Program-made: the position numbers and the translations under genes
Shown here: one piece after another, positions 1 to 5,871 of the stretch
How the letters are laid out: every line of letters begins with the position of its first letter
How positions within the stretch are numbered: the stretch's first letter is position 1
Assembly (NCBI GenBank): GCA_007117255.1
Contig: SKGU01000314.1
Location: 1-15,388, forward strand
From: Natronohydrobacter sp.
GTDB lineage: Bacteria > Pseudomonadota > Alphaproteobacteria > Rhodobacterales > Rhodobacteraceae
Reading direction: 5' to 3'
Length of the DNA stretch: 15,388 nt
Notes under the pieces: model-generated
Databases searched by the model: none
The model's input: only the letters and a program-made list of their open reading frames with translations
What the model was told of the DNA's origin: nothing

Positions 1-2
1 CC

Positions 3-422
3 GACCGGAAATGCGGGCGAAATACGGATGGCACTTTTGCGGCTGGCAACCCCGGCAAGCCCAAGGGCACCCGCCACAAGGCGACACAAGCCGCGCTGGC
101 CCTGCTGGATGGTGAGGCCGAAGCCCTGACCCGGCAAGCCGTGACAATGGCGATGGGCGGCGATAGTGCAGCGCTGCGCTTGTGTCTCGAACGAATAGCC
201 CCGCCAAGGCGTGACGCACCCGTGACCTTTGACCTGCCCCCCATGCAATCGGCAGCGGATGCAGCCAAGGCGGCGGGCGCGGTGCTGGATGCGGTGGCAC
301 TTGGCGACCTGACCCCGCAAGAGGGCGCGCTTATTATGGCGCTGGTGGAAACCTACCGACGCACGCTCGAAACAACCGAACTGGAAGCCCGCGTGGCGGC
401 GCTGGAAGGGGGCGCGGCGTGA
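3..422 (+). CDS. DUF5681-type protein, 5' truncated by window edge
   Basis: The frame is open from the left edge, so the start lies outside the window; the first in-frame ATG (141) is internal. The visible N-terminal part has the GNPGKPKGTRHKAT stretch, then a segment reading LLDGEAEALTRQAV, then ALRLCLERIAPPRRD. This order is characteristic of DUF5681, a family of unknown function found mainly in prophages and integrative elements, often near packaging or replication genes. The C-terminal part (about residues 75-139) is Ala/Glu-rich and predicted helical, with no motif I recognise. The stop overlaps the next gene by 4 bases (GTGA), so the two are probably translationally coupled. No terminase, integrase or capsid gene is visible to fix its role. 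Family assignment is fairly sure; function is unknown. Confidence 0.75.
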   Translation, partial: DRKCGRNTDGTFAAGNPGKPKGTRHKATQAALALLDGEAEALTRQAVTMAMGGDSAALRLCLERIAPPRRDAPVTFDLPPMQSAADAAKAAGAVLDAVALGDLTPQEGALIMALVETYRRTLETTELEARVAALEGGAA

Positions 423-643
423 CACTACGCAAGCGGCTGGACAAATTGGACGCGGCACGGGGCAAGCCAAGCGGCTGGCCTATCGCGGTTGTGCGCACAA
501 TCTTGCAGCCCAGCGCGACGGGGCCGGAACTGGTGGCGCTGATGCTGCGCCCGTTTCACGGCCATGCGTTACGGATCGACCGCGACTCCGGCGAAGTCGA
601 AACCGCCTTTCGCGCGCGATTTCAAAAGGCGTGCATGCTATGA
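419..643 (+). CDS. Small hypothetical protein, mobile-element cluster (paralogue 1)
   Basis: A 74-residue protein of unknown function. It starts with GTG, overlapping the stop of the DUF5681 gene (GTGA), and its own stop overlaps the next gene (ATGA). No Shine-Dalgarno sequence is obvious, so translational coupling probably drives expression. The N-terminus MTLRKRLDKLD is basic and helical and nearly matches that of the next gene (MTLRKRIDRLD). Similarity continues to the end (RIDRDSGEVETAFRAR against LTREDGETVEAFTAR), so the two are diverged tandem paralogues. No signal peptide, membrane segment or catalytic motif is seen. Position and coupling suggest a role shared with the DUF5681 protein, but this is inference. 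Confidence 0.65.
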   Translation: MTLRKRLDKLDAARGKPSGWPIAVVRTILQPSATGPELVALMLRPFHGHALRIDRDSGEVETAFRARFQKACML

Positions 644-903
644 CCCTGCGCAAACGCATTGACCGGCTGGACCGGGGCAAAGCCCCAAGCCATGAAGCCC
701 CCATGCGAATTGTGCTTTACGGCATCTGCCCCGAAGCCCGCGAAGCCGTAACGGCGGCAATCATGGGCGGCGGAAGCCTGACCCGCGAAGATGGCGAAAC
801 GGTGGAAGCCTTCACGGCTCGGGCCGAAGCTGGCGCGACTGGCGCGGTTTTTTTGCCTGACAATGGCCGCGACGCACTGGCAACGGGCAAAGCCCCGCTG
901 TAG
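640..903 (+). CDS. Small hypothetical protein, mobile-element cluster (paralogue 2)
   Basis: An 87-residue protein of unknown function. The ATG at 640 is preferred to the in-frame GTG at 631 because it makes an ATGA overlap with the preceding gene and aligns its N-terminus (MTLRKRIDRLDRG) with that of the neighbour. After the basic N-terminus comes a MRIVLYG beta-strand-like segment, a Gly-rich patch (IMGGGS), and the acidic stretch around EDGETVEAFTAR that both paralogues share. The C-terminus is longer than that of paralogue 1. This is the last gene before the tRNA-Leu, so it probably marks the end of the inserted element. No function is assigned. Confidence 0.65.
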   Translation: MTLRKRIDRLDRGKAPSHEAPMRIVLYGICPEAREAVTAAIMGGGSLTREDGETVEAFTARAEAGATGAVFLPDNGRDALATGKAPL

Positions 904-928
904 TGCACTCGCGCAAAAAGCGGTGCAC
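903..928 (+). other. Hairpin at the end of the DUF5681 cluster
   Basis: GTGCAC at 903-908 pairs with GTGCAC at 923-928, and CGC (910-912) pairs with GCG (920-922) across a one-base bulge, leaving an A-rich loop. The hairpin begins inside the stop codon of the last gene. No T-tract follows on the plus strand, so it is a weak candidate terminator or an mRNA-end stabiliser rather than a clear intrinsic terminator. Confidence 0.35.
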
Positions 929-960
929 GAAAAACACGCCCCTGACTGACCCGCCCGAAG

Positions 961-979
961 CTTTAAGCAACGCTTAAAG
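961..979. repeat. Perfect 8-bp-arm palindrome in the cluster-tRNA spacer
   Basis: CTTTAAGC (961-968) and GCTTAAAG (972-979) are perfect inverted copies around AAC. A TATAAT hexamer lies 4 bp further on (984-989). The palindrome could be an operator over a promoter or a recombination-protein site. No plus-strand gene follows immediately, because the next feature is a minus-strand tRNA. Function is unknown. Confidence 0.5.
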
Positions 980-1001
980 GGTGTATAATTAGGGGGATAC
1001 G

Positions 1002-1150
1002 CGCAACCTGCCCATTTAATTAGGCCATACATATCAAGCACTTAGGCTGAAAACATGGTGCCCAGGAGAGGACTCGAACCTCCACGACCTTGCGATCACT
1101 AGCACCTGAAGCTAGCGCGTCTACCAGTTCCGCCACCTGGGCAGGTTGCG
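1002..1150. repeat. 13-bp inverted repeat flanking the tRNA-Leu gene
   Basis: CGCAACCTGCCCA at 1002-1014 occurs again, inverted, at 1138-1150. The second copy spans the last 8 bases upstream of the tRNA and its first 5 bases. In the tRNA transcript the 5' leader plus the first acceptor-stem bases could therefore pair with the trailer about 42 nt after the CCA end. A chance 13-bp match within about 150 bp is unlikely. Confidence 0.6.
1056..1142 (-). tRNA. tRNA-Leu (anticodon CAG)
   Basis: On the minus strand the acceptor arms are GCCCAGG (complement of 1136-1142) and CCTGGGC, followed by discriminator A and an encoded CCA (complement of 1056-1058). The D-arm contains the usual AACTGGTAGAC segment. 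The anticodon stem CTAGC/GCTAG encloses the loop TTCAGGT, giving anticodon CAG, which reads CUG leucine codons. A long variable arm (GATCGCAAGGTC region) fits a class II tRNA, and the T-arm has GGTTCGAGTCC. Length with CCA is 87 nt. The 3' end faces the mobile-element-like cluster, as expected for a tRNA used as an integration site. Confidence 0.97.
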
Positions 1151-1157
1151 TGCAGGC

Positions 1158-1186
1158 TCTCTATGGCGCTGCGAAGGTAGTGTCAA
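1158..1186 (-). promoter_or_regulatory. Sigma-70-type promoter of tRNA-Leu
   Basis: On the minus strand a perfect -35 TTGACA (complement of 1181-1186) is separated by exactly 17 bp from TAGAGA (complement of 1158-1163). Transcription would start near 1151, about 8 nt before the mature tRNA 5' end and almost exactly where the 13-bp inverted repeat begins. The -10 is imperfect. Confidence 0.6.
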
Positions 1187-1193
1187 CGGGGCA

Positions 1194-1223
1194 TTGAGCG
1201 AAAAATCCTCTTAAACGCAAAAT
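1194..1223 (+). promoter_or_regulatory. Weak candidate promoter for the NDUFA9-like gene
   Basis: TTGAGC at 1194-1199 and CAAAAT at 1218-1223 are spaced by 18 bp, each matching 4 of 6 consensus positions. The segment also holds a direct repeat, AAAATCCT at 1202-1209 and 1219-1226. It is the best candidate in the 143-bp region shared with the divergent tRNA, but the evidence is weak. Confidence 0.25.
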
Positions 1224-1285
1224 CCTGTTCCTCCTTGTGGATCATGTCGCTGGGCGGTATTTGTTTTCCAATCTGAGAATGGGGT

Positions 1286-2278
1286 ATGCAGATGTCGCAG
1301 CTAGTTACCATCATTGGCGGTTCAGGGTTCGTCGGCAGATATATCGCGCGCCGCATGGCACAGGCGGGCTGGCGCGTCCGTGTTGCTGTTCGCCGTCCGA
1401 ATGAAGCATTGCATGTCAAACCCTACGGTGTGGTCGGGCAGGTCGAGCCGGTGTTTTGCAACATCCGCGACGACGCATCTGTTCGCGCGGTGATCGCAGG
1501 CGCAGATGCGGTGGTGAATTGCGTAGGCATTCTGTTCGAAGCAGGCAAGAACACGTTTGACGATGTTCAGGCCGATGGCGCCGGGCGCGTGGCACGTCTG
1601 GCAACGGAAGCAGGTGTGAAAACGCTTGTGCAAATTTCGGCGATCGGGGCGGATGCCAAATCAGACAGCCTGTATCAGCGCAGCAAAGCCAAAGGTGAAG
1701 CTCTGGTACAAGAGCACTTCCCGAATGCGGTGATTCTGCGTCCTTCGATCATCTTCGGTCACGAAGATCAGTTTTTTAATCGCTTTGCGGCCATGACGCG
1801 ATTCTCGCCCTTCCTGCCGGTTGTTGGCGGGCAGACCCGTTTTCAGCCAGTCTATGTTGAAGATGTTGCGGCCGCAGCGGCAAAGGCTATCATCGATGGT
1901 GTCAAACCCGGCATTTACGAATTGGGTGGGCCTGATGTCGAGACATTCAACGCCTTGATGAAGCGCATGCTCGCGGAAATCCGGCGCAATCGCATCTTGC
2001 TGAATATCCCATTCTTCGCTGCCAATATCATGGCTGGCGCATTGGGCGCAGTGCAAGCCGTGACATTGGGCCTGTTCACGAACTCCCTGCTGACCCGTGA
2101 CCAGGTGCGCAATCTGAGCCGTGACAATGTCGTCAGTGACAATGCGAAAGGCTTCGCCGATCTGGGTATTGCGCCAACCCCAATGGAAGCGGTCCTGCCT
2201 GCCTATCTCTGGGTGCACCGATCTGGTGGGCAGTATAAGGCGATCCACGAATCTGCCGATCGTCTGCGCAAAGGATGA
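1286..2278 (+). CDS. NDUFA9-like NAD(P)-binding complex I-associated protein
   Basis: A 330-residue atypical short-chain dehydrogenase. The dinucleotide-binding loop GGSGFVGR is at residues 11-18, the NCVG strand end at 78-81, and a YxxxK pair (Y130, K134) at the usual catalytic position. Overall layout matches the bacterial 'complex I NDUFA9 subunit family'. In mitochondria, NDUFA9 is an accessory complex I subunit that binds NADPH structurally; bacterial members are usually annotated as epimerases of unknown substrate. The hydrophobic stretch around 240-265 may contact membrane or partner. Start is uncertain between ATG 1286 and ATG 1292, with only a weak G-rich upstream sequence. It converges with the fasciclin gene across a hairpin and seems monocistronic. 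A true oxidoreductase role cannot be excluded. Confidence 0.85.
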   Translation: MQMSQLVTIIGGSGFVGRYIARRMAQAGWRVRVAVRRPNEALHVKPYGVVGQVEPVFCNIRDDASVRAVIAGADAVVNCVGILFEAGKNTFDDVQADGAGRVARLATEAGVKTLVQISAIGADAKSDSLYQRSKAKGEALVQEHFPNAVILRPSIIFGHEDQFFNRFAAMTRFSPFLPVVGGQTRFQPVYVEDVAAAAAKAIIDGVKPGIYELGGPDVETFNALMKRMLAEIRRNRILLNIPFFAANIMAGALGAVQAVTLGLFTNSLLTRDQVRNLSRDNVVSDNAKGFADLGIAPTPMEAVLPAYLWVHRSGGQYKAIHESADRLRKG

Positions 2279-2280
2279 TC

Positions 2281-2312
2281 ATTGCGGAGGGCGCGCCGGC
2301 GCCATCCGCAAT
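2281..2312. terminator. Hairpin between convergent genes, candidate terminator
   Basis: ATTGCGGA (2281-2288) pairs perfectly with TCCGCAAT (2305-2312). After one mismatch, five more GC pairs (2290-2294 with 2299-2303) close a 4-nt loop. It sits in the 39-bp gap between the convergent NDUFA9-like and fasciclin genes. Neither side has a good T-tract, so termination efficiency is uncertain. Confidence 0.5.
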
Positions 2313-2317
2313 CCGCC

Positions 2318-2869
2318 TCAGCGTGGCAGCAACACCGTATCGACCACATGAATGACACCGTTCGACTGGCGCACATCTGCAATGGTCACGCGCCCGGCAT
2401 TGCCTGACTGATCATATATCCACAAGGATCCGCCGCGGACCTGCGCACTGAGCGGTGCACCTGACAGGGTTTCAAGATGGAAGAACCCGTCGCGGCTGGC
2501 CCGCGCACGGCGCATCAGTTCGGCACCTGTCAGATTGCCCGCGACCACATGCGATGTCAGGACACGCTGAAGCATTGCCTTGTTTTCGGGCTGCAGCAAA
2601 GTGTCAACCGTGCCAGCGGGCAAGGCGTCGAACGCGGCATTGACGGGCGCAAAGACTGTCATCGGCCCTTCGCCTTGCAGCGCGTCGACCAATTCAGCAG
2701 CCTGAACTGCCGCAACAAGCGTTGTGTGATCTGCTGAATTGACGGCGTTCTCAACGATGTTGCGTTCTGCGAACATGGGCGCACCGCCAACCTCAGGGTT
2801 CTCGGTCATGGCCGCATGGGCCAGAGTGCCTGCGAGGATGACAGACGCAAATATAAGATAGGATTTCAT
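2318..2869 (-). CDS. Secreted fasciclin (FAS1) domain protein
   Basis: A 183-residue exported protein. ATG at 2869 is chosen because a GGGAG-type Shine-Dalgarno sits 5-10 bases upstream and it opens a clean signal peptide (residues 1-19, ending LAHA). A longer frame reaches back to a GTG at 2974 overlapping the anti-sigma stop but would bury the signal peptide. One FAS1 domain fills about residues 37-183: the H1 motif TVFAPVNAAF (71-80), the central SHVVAG (106-111), and the H2 motif VIHVVDTVLLP near the C-terminus. FAS1 domains generally act in adhesion or as extracytoplasmic binding modules; the ligand here is unknown. It lies 101 bp downstream of the sigma/anti-sigma pair, and is probably their target or co-transcribed with them. 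Confidence 0.9.
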   Translation of the reverse strand: MKSYLIFASVILAGTLAHAAMTENPEVGGAPMFAERNIVENAVNSADHTTLVAAVQAAELVDALQGEGPMTVFAPVNAAFDALPAGTVDTLLQPENKAMLQRVLTSHVVAGNLTGAELMRRARASRDGFFHLETLSGAPLSAQVRGGSLWIYDQSGNAGRVTIADVRQSNGVIHVVDTVLLPR

Positions 2870-2970
2870 TTCTTCTCTCCCGGTTGAACTGACGAAACAG
2901 GCGGAATGCCTTGCTTCACATCCGGGGAACGGGTGCGCGGAACCAAGAGTTTCAGACCAACACTGCGCCT

Positions 2971-3639
2971 TCACGCATCCGTGAGCGGTGCGGCAGCCAG
3001 GACCGGGCCGGTGGGTGTGGGTTCGGGCGATCCACCAGCGGGTTCAAGGCTCACGGCAAGCGTTTGGCCTGGCTCCAGCGCTGCAGTCAGGCGCGTCTGA
3101 GCGCCAGTCAGAACGCCCAGCGAGCGCGGCACGCCAGTCTCGTCAATGACCCACAGTTCATAATCCTGCCCCTCGTCCGGCTCTGGGCCTGTGGCGACGA
3201 CAGATAATGCTGCCGCGCTGCGGTCATAGCTGATCTGGAACGTGAGCGTTTGCGCTTCATCCACGAGGTCTGCCTGCAAGGCAGGTTCACGCGAAAACTG
3301 CGGCGCGAACAATGCAACGGCCACAAAGACGCTCGCGGCCAGCGCCAGGCCAGCGGCGATGCCCCAACCAAACCCGAAACGCCGTGCAGGTCTTGCCGGG
3401 AAAATTCTGGCTTCGATAGCCGCAAGCAGATCAGGGGCCGGCAATTCGACGAATTCGGCATTCAGTGGGGCAAGGCGATGCTCCCAATCCTGAACACGCG
3501 CGGCAAAAGCTTGATCCACAAGCGCGCGATCGCGCGCAGCTAGCCAGTCGGGACCATCAAGCAGGCCCAGCACATACTCTGCAGCAAGCAGGTCGTCGCT
3601 GTCCGGGCCACTCAAAACATGTGTATCTTGATCGCTCAT
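2971..3639 (-). CDS. RskA-type membrane anti-sigma factor
   Basis: A 222-residue anti-sigma factor that probably holds the adjacent ECF sigma factor at the inner membrane. ATG at 3639 is chosen because it overlaps the sigma gene stop (ATGA). The N-terminal cytoplasmic part has LLAAEYVLGLLDG (17-29), typical of RskA sigma-binding regions, and no HxxxCxxC zinc motif. One transmembrane segment lies at about 92-112. The periplasmic domain ends with ELWVI (161-165) and SLEPAGGSPEPTPTGPVL (197-214), the hallmark of the RskA C-terminal domain. In mycobacteria, RskA restrains SigK and is removed by regulated proteolysis; the signal here is unknown. Confidence 0.9.
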   Translation of the reverse strand: MSDQDTHVLSGPDSDDLLAAEYVLGLLDGPDWLAARDRALVDQAFAARVQDWEHRLAPLNAEFVELPAPDLLAAIEARIFPARPARRFGFGWGIAAGLALAASVFVAVALFAPQFSREPALQADLVDEAQTLTFQISYDRSAAALSVVATGPEPDEGQDYELWVIDETGVPRSLGVLTGAQTRLTAALEPGQTLAVSLEPAGGSPEPTPTGPVLAAAPLTDA

Positions 3640-4205
3640 CTGTCCAGACACTCCCGAAGACTGATCAGCGCTCGGCGCAGCCATGTCCGCATCGTGTTCA
3701 GCGGCACGTCATATCGTGCGGCCAAATCCTGATAGCTCAGCCCCATCAGATAGGCCCCTTTCACGGCCGCAGCCCGGTCTTCAGGTAGCTCGCCAAAACA
3801 GCGGACCACATGTTCCATCTCGGCGCGCAGGATGGATTGCGCTTCTGGCCCCGGCCCGGTGGCCGCAAGATCGTGGACATCCTCTACCGGCACCTGCTGC
3901 GATACCTGTCGGACACGATTGCTGCGCAGTCGGTCCAGCGCAAGGTTGCGTGCCACGGCGCAAATCCAGTTCAACCCGTTGCCTTTCTCTGGATCGAAGG
4001 CTGCCGCCCGGTCCCATACCCGAATGAAAACCTCTTGCAGGGCGTCTTCCGCTTCGGCCTTGTTGCCTAGCATACGCATCAGCAAGCCCATGAGTTTCGG
4101 GGCTGCGTGCTGATACAGCACGTTAAGCGCCGCACGGTCCTTTTGGGTGATCCGCAGAAGTGAACGGGTGATTTCATCCTGCATGGGCCACAGCTTTCTG
4201 TTCAT
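3636..4205 (-). CDS. ECF sigma factor, SigK-like
   Basis: A 189-residue extracytoplasmic-function sigma factor. Region 2 covers about residues 27-99, with DALQEVFIRVWDRAAAFDP (core and -10 binding) and NWICAVARNLALDRLR. Region 4 covers about 132-187, with the helix-turn-helix SYQDLAARYDVPLNTMRTWLRRAL. There is no region 1 or 3, as expected for an ECF protein. The start may be ATG 4205 or ATG 4184; neither has a strong Shine-Dalgarno. It overlaps the anti-sigma gene by 4 bases and follows the MarR gene by 48 bp. I could not find a convincing ECF-type promoter in that gap, so autoregulation is not shown by sequence. The SigK label rests on the RskA and fasciclin neighbours. Confidence 0.92.
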   Translation of the reverse strand: MNRKLWPMQDEITRSLLRITQKDRAALNVLYQHAAPKLMGLLMRMLGNKAEAEDALQEVFIRVWDRAAAFDPEKGNGLNWICAVARNLALDRLRSNRVRQVSQQVPVEDVHDLAATGPGPEAQSILRAEMEHVVRCFGELPEDRAAAVKGAYLMGLSYQDLAARYDVPLNTMRTWLRRALISLRECLDR

Positions 4206-4253
4206 GCGTCAAGGACATGATGCGGCGATCAGCCTGACCTGTTTGGTGCGGTC

Positions 4254-4703
4254 TCACAGCCCTTCGTCCTTTACAAAGCTCTGACGAAGTGATCGCAGCA
4301 CCGGAATGGTCTGGCGCACACGCGCTTCGCCAAGACTGCGAACAGCATCATCGATCAGCGGTGTAATGGCCGCAAGCGCGGCATCCCGTGCCGCGCGCCC
4401 GGCGGGACTGATCGCTACCATTTTGCGCCGCGCATCGTCCCAATCGGGGCGGATATGCACATATCCGGCCCATTCCAGCTTGTTGAGCGTATTGGTCATG
4501 GCCCCACGGGTAACGTGAAAGGCGCGCGCCAGATCAGCGGGGCTTAGTTCAACCTGTTGCCGCGCCAGCAGATTGAGAACACCAAAATGCGACAGCTCCA
4601 TGCCTTTTGGCAAAACCTTTGAAAGCCGATTCCGGGCCAATTGATCGGCCATCAGCAATTCGCTGAACAGGGCATTGGCAAGGTCGCTGCGCGGACTGGT
4701 CAT
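4254..4703 (-). CDS. MarR family transcriptional regulator
   Basis: A 149-residue winged-helix regulator, the usual length for MarR. The helix-turn-helix lies at about 53-78 (LSPADLARAFHVTRGAMTNT), and the wing at about 79-98 carries the family signature DWDDARRKMVAISPAG. Long N- and C-terminal helices would form the dimer interface. The start overlaps the stop of the amidase gene (ATGA), so it is translated with the comF-glutaredoxin-amidase group. MarR proteins usually sense small phenolic or oxidised ligands and repress nearby genes. There is no cysteine in the protein to suggest direct thiol sensing. Targets cannot be deduced here; the operon itself or the downstream sigma factor are possibilities. 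Confidence 0.9.
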   Translation of the reverse strand: MTSPRSDLANALFSELLMADQLARNRLSKVLPKGMELSHFGVLNLLARQQVELSPADLARAFHVTRGAMTNTLNKLEWAGYVHIRPDWDDARRKMVAISPAGRAARDAALAAITPLIDDAVRSLGEARVRQTIPVLRSLRQSFVKDEGL

Positions 4704-5563
4704 TTTTCCGGCTCATGATCGTCAGGACAAGCCGCTTCGACATCGCGATCATGAAACAGCGAGGGAACGCGATCACGGGCTTCAACGACGCGGGCCAGAT
4801 CAATCTGAACAATCCCAACGCCTGGTTCGGTTCCCATATCCAGCAATATCTCGCCCCAGGGCGACACCGCCAGAGAATGGCCATAGGTGGTGCGCGCACG
4901 CCCTTCGCTCGCGACATGACGACCTGTCTGTGCGGGCGCGAGCACAAAGCAACCTGTCTCGATGGCGCGGGCACGAAGCAGGGTTTGCCAATGCGCGATC
5001 CCTGTGACTGGGCTGAAGGCGGCTGGGACGCTCAAAACCTCGGCGCCAGCTTTCGCAAGGGCACGGTAAAGATACGGGAAACGCAGGTCATAACAAATGC
5101 TCAGCCCGAAAGCTGCAAGCGGGGTCTGGGCGACGACTGTGCGCTTGCCGGGACGAAAACCCGCTGATTCGCGGTAGGTTTCTGTCTCGGAAACCTGAAC
5201 GTCAAACATATGTATCTTGTCGTATTTCGCCCGAATGTCGCCTTTGGGGTCGATCAGGAAAGAGCGGTTGGCAAAACGTCCATCCGGATCGTTCGTCTTG
5301 ACCGCAAGTGATCCGATCAGGACCCATATCCCCAGATCCCGCGCCGTGTCGCGCAAGCCTGCCAGCGTCTCGTCCTCGGCTTCCTTGCGTAAGATACGGT
5401 CCTGATGCGCCTTACTGGACGAGACACAATTGGTGACTTCGGGGGTCAAGGCGATTGCTGCCCCCTGCCCTGCAGCCGCGCGCAGATACTCTTGCGTCAT
5501 GCGCAAGTTGGCGACGGGATCATCGCCCGATGTCAACTGGATCAGGGCCGCTTTGAATGACAC
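4700..5563 (-). CDS. Carbon-nitrogen hydrolase, Nit-type (probable deaminated glutathione amidase)
   Basis: A 287-residue nitrilase-superfamily amidase with the full catalytic triad: E42 (LTPEVTN), K116 (KYDKIHMFDV) and C157 (LSICYDLRFP). The segment after the lysine (MFDVQVSETETYRESAGFRPG) resembles the Nit1/YbeM group, which hydrolyses deaminated glutathione, a side product of transaminases. That specificity is inferred; omega-amidase or another amide substrate is possible. The start is GTG at 5563, with GAAAGG about 11 bases upstream. It follows the glutaredoxin gene by 5 bp and overlaps the MarR gene, so it sits in one operon. Pairing with a glutaredoxin fits a glutathione-linked role. 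No signal peptide, so cytoplasmic. Confidence 0.88.
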   Translation of the reverse strand: MSFKAALIQLTSGDDPVANLRMTQEYLRAAAGQGAAIALTPEVTNCVSSSKAHQDRILRKEAEDETLAGLRDTARDLGIWVLIGSLAVKTNDPDGRFANRSFLIDPKGDIRAKYDKIHMFDVQVSETETYRESAGFRPGKRTVVAQTPLAAFGLSICYDLRFPYLYRALAKAGAEVLSVPAAFSPVTGIAHWQTLLRARAIETGCFVLAPAQTGRHVASEGRARTTYGHSLAVSPWGEILLDMGTEPGVGIVQIDLARVVEARDRVPSLFHDRDVEAACPDDHEPEK

Positions 5564-5568
5564 GGCGA

Positions 5569-5826
5569 TCAGCCTTTCAATAGCGGATCAAGTTTGCCCG
5601 CGCGATCCATTGCGTGCAACTCATCACAGCCGCCTACATGCAGATCACCAATGAAAATCTGCGGCACTGTGCGCGCGCCATTAGCCCGGCTAAGCATCTC
5701 CGAGCGACGCTCTGGCGCGCGCGACAGATCGATTTCAGTGAAGCTGGCCCCTTTCGCGGTCAGCAAGCGTTTGGCGGCATGACAGAAACCGCAGAGCGGC
5801 GATGTATATATTTCAATCGGTTGCAT
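5569..5826 (-). CDS. grxC: Glutaredoxin (GrxC type)
   Basis: An 85-residue dithiol glutaredoxin, normal family length. The active site CGFC is at residues 12-15, the cis-proline motif TVPQIF follows at about 53-58, and the glutathione-binding GGCDEL at about 65-70. It reduces protein disulfides and glutathione mixed disulfides in the cytoplasm using glutathione. ATG at 5826 is preferred over an upstream in-frame ATG (5862) because it places the active site at the usual position and has AAGG-type sequence upstream. It lies 45 bp after comF and 5 bp before the amidase gene. Usual GrxC active sites are CPYC; CGFC is a tolerated variant. Confidence 0.93.
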   Translation of the reverse strand: MQPIEIYTSPLCGFCHAAKRLLTAKGASFTEIDLSRAPERRSEMLSRANGARTVPQIFIGDLHVGGCDELHAMDRAGKLDPLLKG

Positions 5827-5871
5827 TGCGGCACCTTGGCTAAACTTGCTTGCCCGGCGCACTATAGTCGA

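Noticed and set aside
1661..2248. Long minus-strand open frame opposite the NDUFA9-like gene
   Set aside because: Its translation has no recognisable domain, and it lies wholly within a well-supported conserved gene.
2922..2945. Two GGAAC motifs (GGGGAACGGG and CGGAACC) resembling ECF -35 elements near the fasciclin gene
   Set aside because: They are on the plus strand and point away from the fasciclin gene, and no matching -10 was found.
2870..2974. N-terminal extension of the fasciclin gene from a GTG overlapping the anti-sigma stop
   Set aside because: It would place 35 non-conserved residues ahead of a clear signal peptide, while the ATG at 2869 has a good Shine-Dalgarno.
4715..5167. 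Plus-strand open frame of 150 codons opposite the amidase gene
   Set aside because: It is a shadow of the conserved nitrilase gene, with no ribosome site and no recognisable family.
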